Program-made: the position numbers and the translations under genes
The notes under the pieces: model-generated
Seen by the model: the letters and a program-made list of their open reading frames with translations, nothing else
Told to the model about the DNA's origin: nothing
Database searches by the model: none
NCBI GenBank assembly: GCA_021852245.1
Contig: JAJZNY010000145.1
Coordinates: forward strand, 1 to 8,487
Length of the DNA: 8,487 nucleotides
From: Planctomycetota bacterium
GTDB taxonomy: Bacteria; Planctomycetota; Phycisphaerae; WQYP01
Direction: 5' to 3'
Shown here: positions 6,220-8,487 of the stretch, one piece after another
Layout of the letters: every line of letters begins with the position of its first letter
How positions within the stretch are numbered: the stretch's first letter is position 1

Positions 6220-7980
6220 TTGAAGTGGTCAGACGCAAAACTCGATGAATTGGCCCGCCAGTTGGCATACACGCCGGCGGTCAAACGTCGGCAACAACTC
6301 GACGCCGCCCTTGAACTTCTCTCTGAAATTGACCCCGAAGAGCAGTATCCTTGGGATTACATCCAGTACAAAATTACCGGCTACAAAGCACGCGAAGATT
6401 CGCACATTACGCTCTCCGGGCGTGGACTGCTGGCGGACCTGCCGAGCCTGATTGAATACATCTCATCCACCATCGACATTAAGGCATCGGATGCCAGCGA
6501 AAAAATTCTTACGCTTGATGAAGTGACAACTGAATTCGGCGTATCGAGCAAGACGATCCAGCGCTGGCGTCGGCAGGGCCTGCCTGCCATGCGGTATGTC
6601 TTTGCGGATGGGGTGCGGCGCGTCGGGTTTCGTCAATCTCAGGTGGCCACTTTCAGTCAACGCCATGCCCGACGACTGGCCGATGCCGCCCGGTACCGTC
6701 AGATACCGGAGATCGAAAAAGCGCAGATCATCGCCCGCGCCCGGCGGATGTCCACCAAGTGCCACTGCTGCCTGAAACTGATTTCCCGCCGTATTGCCCG
6801 GCGAACGGGAAGAAGCCCCGAAACGATTCGTGATATTATCCGGCGGCATGATGCCGAAAACCCCGCCGAGGCGATATTTACGGAATCTCCCGCCCGCCTC
6901 ACGGATGCCGACCGACAGATCATTTCGGAATGTTTCCGGCGCGGCATATCGGTGGACTGCCTGGCCAAGCGGTATTGCCGCACCCCCGAAAGTATTGAAA
7001 AAATTGTATCGCAGCAGCGGGCCGACCGGATCAAGTCGATCCCCATCAAATTTGTTCACAACCCGCTTTTTGAGCATGCCGATGCGGATAAGATCATCCT
7101 CCGTGAACTGCCGGCCGAAGCGAGGCAGGCCGCCGCCAATGAACCGCTGGAGGAAGGTCAGCAGCAATATCTGCTCCGCCGGCCGGGAAATCTGCCCCCG
7201 TATCTTCAGGATGCCTTCCGCCAGCCGATCATGCCCCAGCCGCTGGTGATTGATGCCTTCCGCCGCATGAATTATCTGCGGTTCAAGGCATGGCGCCTGC
7301 AGTTGGATATCGACCCGCTCGACGCTGCCGAGGCCGATCTGGAACTTGTTGAATCGCTGCTTGCAGAGGCGGAGAGCATCCGCAACCATATTCTGCAGTC
7401 GCATCTGCGCATTGTGGTGCTGGTGGCGAGGAAGCACTGCCAGAGTAATGAAAATTTACTTGAATTGATCTCCGATGGAAACCTCTGGTTGATGCGGGCC
7501 GCTGACTCGTATGATTTTTCGCGTAACGTCCGCTTCAGCACGTATCTCTCGTACGCCCTGATGAAGAATTATGCCCATCGATTCGGAACTCCCACAACGG
7601 GGGCCAACCGCCTGCTCATTTCGCAGGATGACCTGCTGGACCAACTCGGCGCTCCGGCCCAGCAGAGCGTACCCGATGCGGTCGATATGCTGCTGATGCA
7701 GGGTAAACTCGTCGATGCCCTGGCTCAGCTACCTCAGCGCGAGCGGACGCTTCTGGCCCTGCACTACGGACTCGAGGCCGGCTCGCCCCCGGAAAGTCTC
7801 ACCCAGATTGCCGAGCGATTCGGTGTTACCAAGGCCCGCGTGCGGCAGATTGAAATCAAAGCCCTGGCCAAGCTCCGGTCGATCCTGGAAAACCGTGCCG
7901 ATGCAGATCACGAAGTGATGGAAAAACTCGCCTCCGTCCCATCCCGAACGATTCGAACCGATATACCCGGTACGATTTAA
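6220..7980 (+). CDS. Large multi-domain sigma-70 family factor of planctomycete type
   Basis: The C-terminal half is a sigma factor, which directs RNA polymerase to promoters. Region 2 spans about 385-455 (SHLRIVVLVARKHC, LLELISDGNLWLMRAADSYDF, RFSTYLSYALMKN). Region 4 spans about 497-556 (ALAQLPQRERTLLALHYGLE, LTQIAERFGVTKARVRQIE, KALAKLR). No clear region 3 separates them, and the acidic region 1.1 of primary factors is absent. The N-terminal half holds up to three helix-turn-helix units. The first is a MerR/excisionase-like one at 95-145 (TLDEVTTEFGVSSKTIQRWR). The second is at about 186-210 (RRIARRTGRSPETIRDIIRR) and the third at about 226-262. The segment WDYIQYKITGY at 45-55 is, as I recall, a family hallmark. 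Between the halves, LPPYLQDAF (325-333) and RRMNYLRFKAWRL (348-360) resemble the helix leading into region 2. The start is TTG, with AGGAG eight bases upstream. Family membership is firm; which promoters it serves is unknown. Confidence 0.92.
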   Translation: MKWSDAKLDELARQLAYTPAVKRRQQLDAALELLSEIDPEEQYPWDYIQYKITGYKAREDSHITLSGRGLLADLPSLIEYISSTIDIKASDASEKILTLDEVTTEFGVSSKTIQRWRRQGLPAMRYVFADGVRRVGFRQSQVATFSQRHARRLADAARYRQIPEIEKAQIIARARRMSTKCHCCLKLISRRIARRTGRSPETIRDIIRRHDAENPAEAIFTESPARLTDADRQIISECFRRGISVDCLAKRYCRTPESIEKIVSQQRADRIKSIPIKFVHNPLFEHADADKIILRELPAEARQAAANEPLEEGQQQYLLRRPGNLPPYLQDAFRQPIMPQPLVIDAFRRMNYLRFKAWRLQLDIDPLDAAEADLELVESLLAEAESIRNHILQSHLRIVVLVARKHCQSNENLLELISDGNLWLMRAADSYDFSRNVRFSTYLSYALMKNYAHRFGTPTTGANRLLISQDDLLDQLGAPAQQSVPDAVDMLLMQGKLVDALAQLPQRERTLLALHYGLEAGSPPESLTQIAERFGVTKARVRQIEIKALAKLRSILENRADADHEVMEKLASVPSRTIRTDIPGTI

Positions 7981-8010
7981 TATTTCATGCCGCTTTGCAC
8001 AGGACGATGA

Positions 8011-8027
8011 TCCCCTCATCGCGGGGA
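8011..8027. terminator. Weak hairpin between convergent genes, possible shared terminator
   Basis: TCCCC (8011-8015) and GGGGA (8023-8027) pair around a 7-base loop in the 58-base gap between the convergent sigma-factor and Nif3-like genes. An alternative longer imperfect pairing joins 8006-8015 with 8031-8040 (eight of ten pairs). No clear T-tract follows on either strand, so termination is suggested mainly by position. Confidence 0.3.
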
Positions 8028-8038
8028 AACGGGGTTTA

Positions 8039-8487
8039 TCACGTTATGGATATCACACCGCCGGATTGAATCACCGCGATTTCGAGGCCGGGGAATACCT
8101 GGCCAAGCCGGGCGGAGAGCGAGTGGAGCACGGGCGTTTCCGATTCCCCATGGCCGAGCAGCAGGACATGGATTCCGGCGGCGCGATAGGCGAGCAGGTC
8201 GTGGTGTTTGAGCTCGCCGGTAATCAGCACATCGAACGGCACTTTCTGCCGCGCCTCCAGCGCCAGTTTACCGCCGCTGCCAGCGACAATGGCGCAGGTG
8301 CGAACCTGCGCGGACGCGGAGCCGGTGATCTGCACCAACGGCAGTTGCAGGCGTTTTTTGGCGATGCGGGCCAATTCGCTCAGCGTCGTGAGTTCGGGCA
8401 GTGTCCCGATCCGCCCCATGCCGGGATGGGTGGATGGGTTGGCCATGGGGATGACATCGAAGGCGGGTTGTGAACAAATTTGATGGG
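8039..8487 (-). CDS. Nif3/YbgI-like dinuclear metal-centre protein, C-terminal 148 residues (5' end outside window)
   Basis: The frame is open to the window edge, with no stop before 8487, so the start lies outside. An internal ATG at 8446 is not the true start, because the residues before it (SQPAFDVIP, then MANPSTHPGMGRIGTLPE) continue the family pattern of a linker into the G-x-GRIG motif. The C-terminal part matches the Nif3 family: IVAGSGGKL, then DVLITGELKHHDLLAYRAAGI, then LLGHGESETPVL. In known structures the histidine and glutamate of the last motif, G-H-x3-E, bind the paired metals, and both are kept here. Family members form toroidal hexamers in the cytoplasm; some have been linked to GTP cyclohydrolase I-like activity, but the usual role is unsettled. 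It is convergent with the sigma-factor gene. Confidence 0.88.
   Translation of the reverse strand, partial: HQICSQPAFDVIPMANPSTHPGMGRIGTLPELTTLSELARIAKKRLQLPLVQITGSASAQVRTCAIVAGSGGKLALEARQKVPFDVLITGELKHHDLLAYRAAGIHVLLLGHGESETPVLHSLSARLGQVFPGLEIAVIQSGGVISIT

Noticed and set aside
6463..7437. Minus-strand open frame of 324 codons
   Set aside because: It is antisense to the sigma-factor gene, whose frame shows clear conserved domains; the antisense translation shows none.

Overview
The window looks like chromosomal DNA of moderately high GC from a member of the Planctomycetota, or a close relative in the PVC group. The main evidence is the 586-residue gene at 6220-7980. It has the layout of a sigma-70 family found widely in planctomycetes, which I recognise from memory of that family: a long N-terminal part with several helix-turn-helix units, then sigma regions 2 and 4. 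CarB also carries an extra segment of about 40 residues that I associate with planctomycete versions. The phylum call is an inference and no search was run.

Layout: (1) 1-2080, minus strand: N-terminal two thirds of carB (carbamoyl-phosphate synthase large subunit), cut by the window edge. (2) 2081-2533: divergent intergenic region with a dyad element next to carB, two GC-rich hairpins, and a candidate promoter with a perfect 12-bp palindrome in front of wrbA. (3) 2534-3154, plus: wrbA, an FMN-dependent NAD(P)H:quinone oxidoreductase. (4) 3190-3909 and 3931-4671, minus: two adjacent uncharacterised membrane proteins that are diverged paralogues. Each has N-terminal transmembrane helices and a soluble C-terminal winged-helix-like part. 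(5) 4826-5677, minus: accD, acetyl-CoA carboxylase carboxyltransferase beta subunit, upstream of the membrane pair on the same strand. (6) 5678-6219: divergent intergenic region with a candidate accD promoter, a perfect 19-bp palindrome, a possible structured element, and the -10 box of the sigma-factor gene. (7) 6220-7980, plus: the large sigma factor, starting at TTG. (8) 8039-8487, minus: C-terminal part of a Nif3/YbgI-like dinuclear-metal protein, cut by the window edge.

Most genes are housekeeping: pyrimidine and arginine precursor synthesis, fatty-acid synthesis, redox defence and transcription. The least explained parts are the paralogous membrane pair downstream of accD and the modified DNA-contacting segments of the sigma factor. 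I see no mobile elements, CRISPR arrays, tRNAs or rRNAs.
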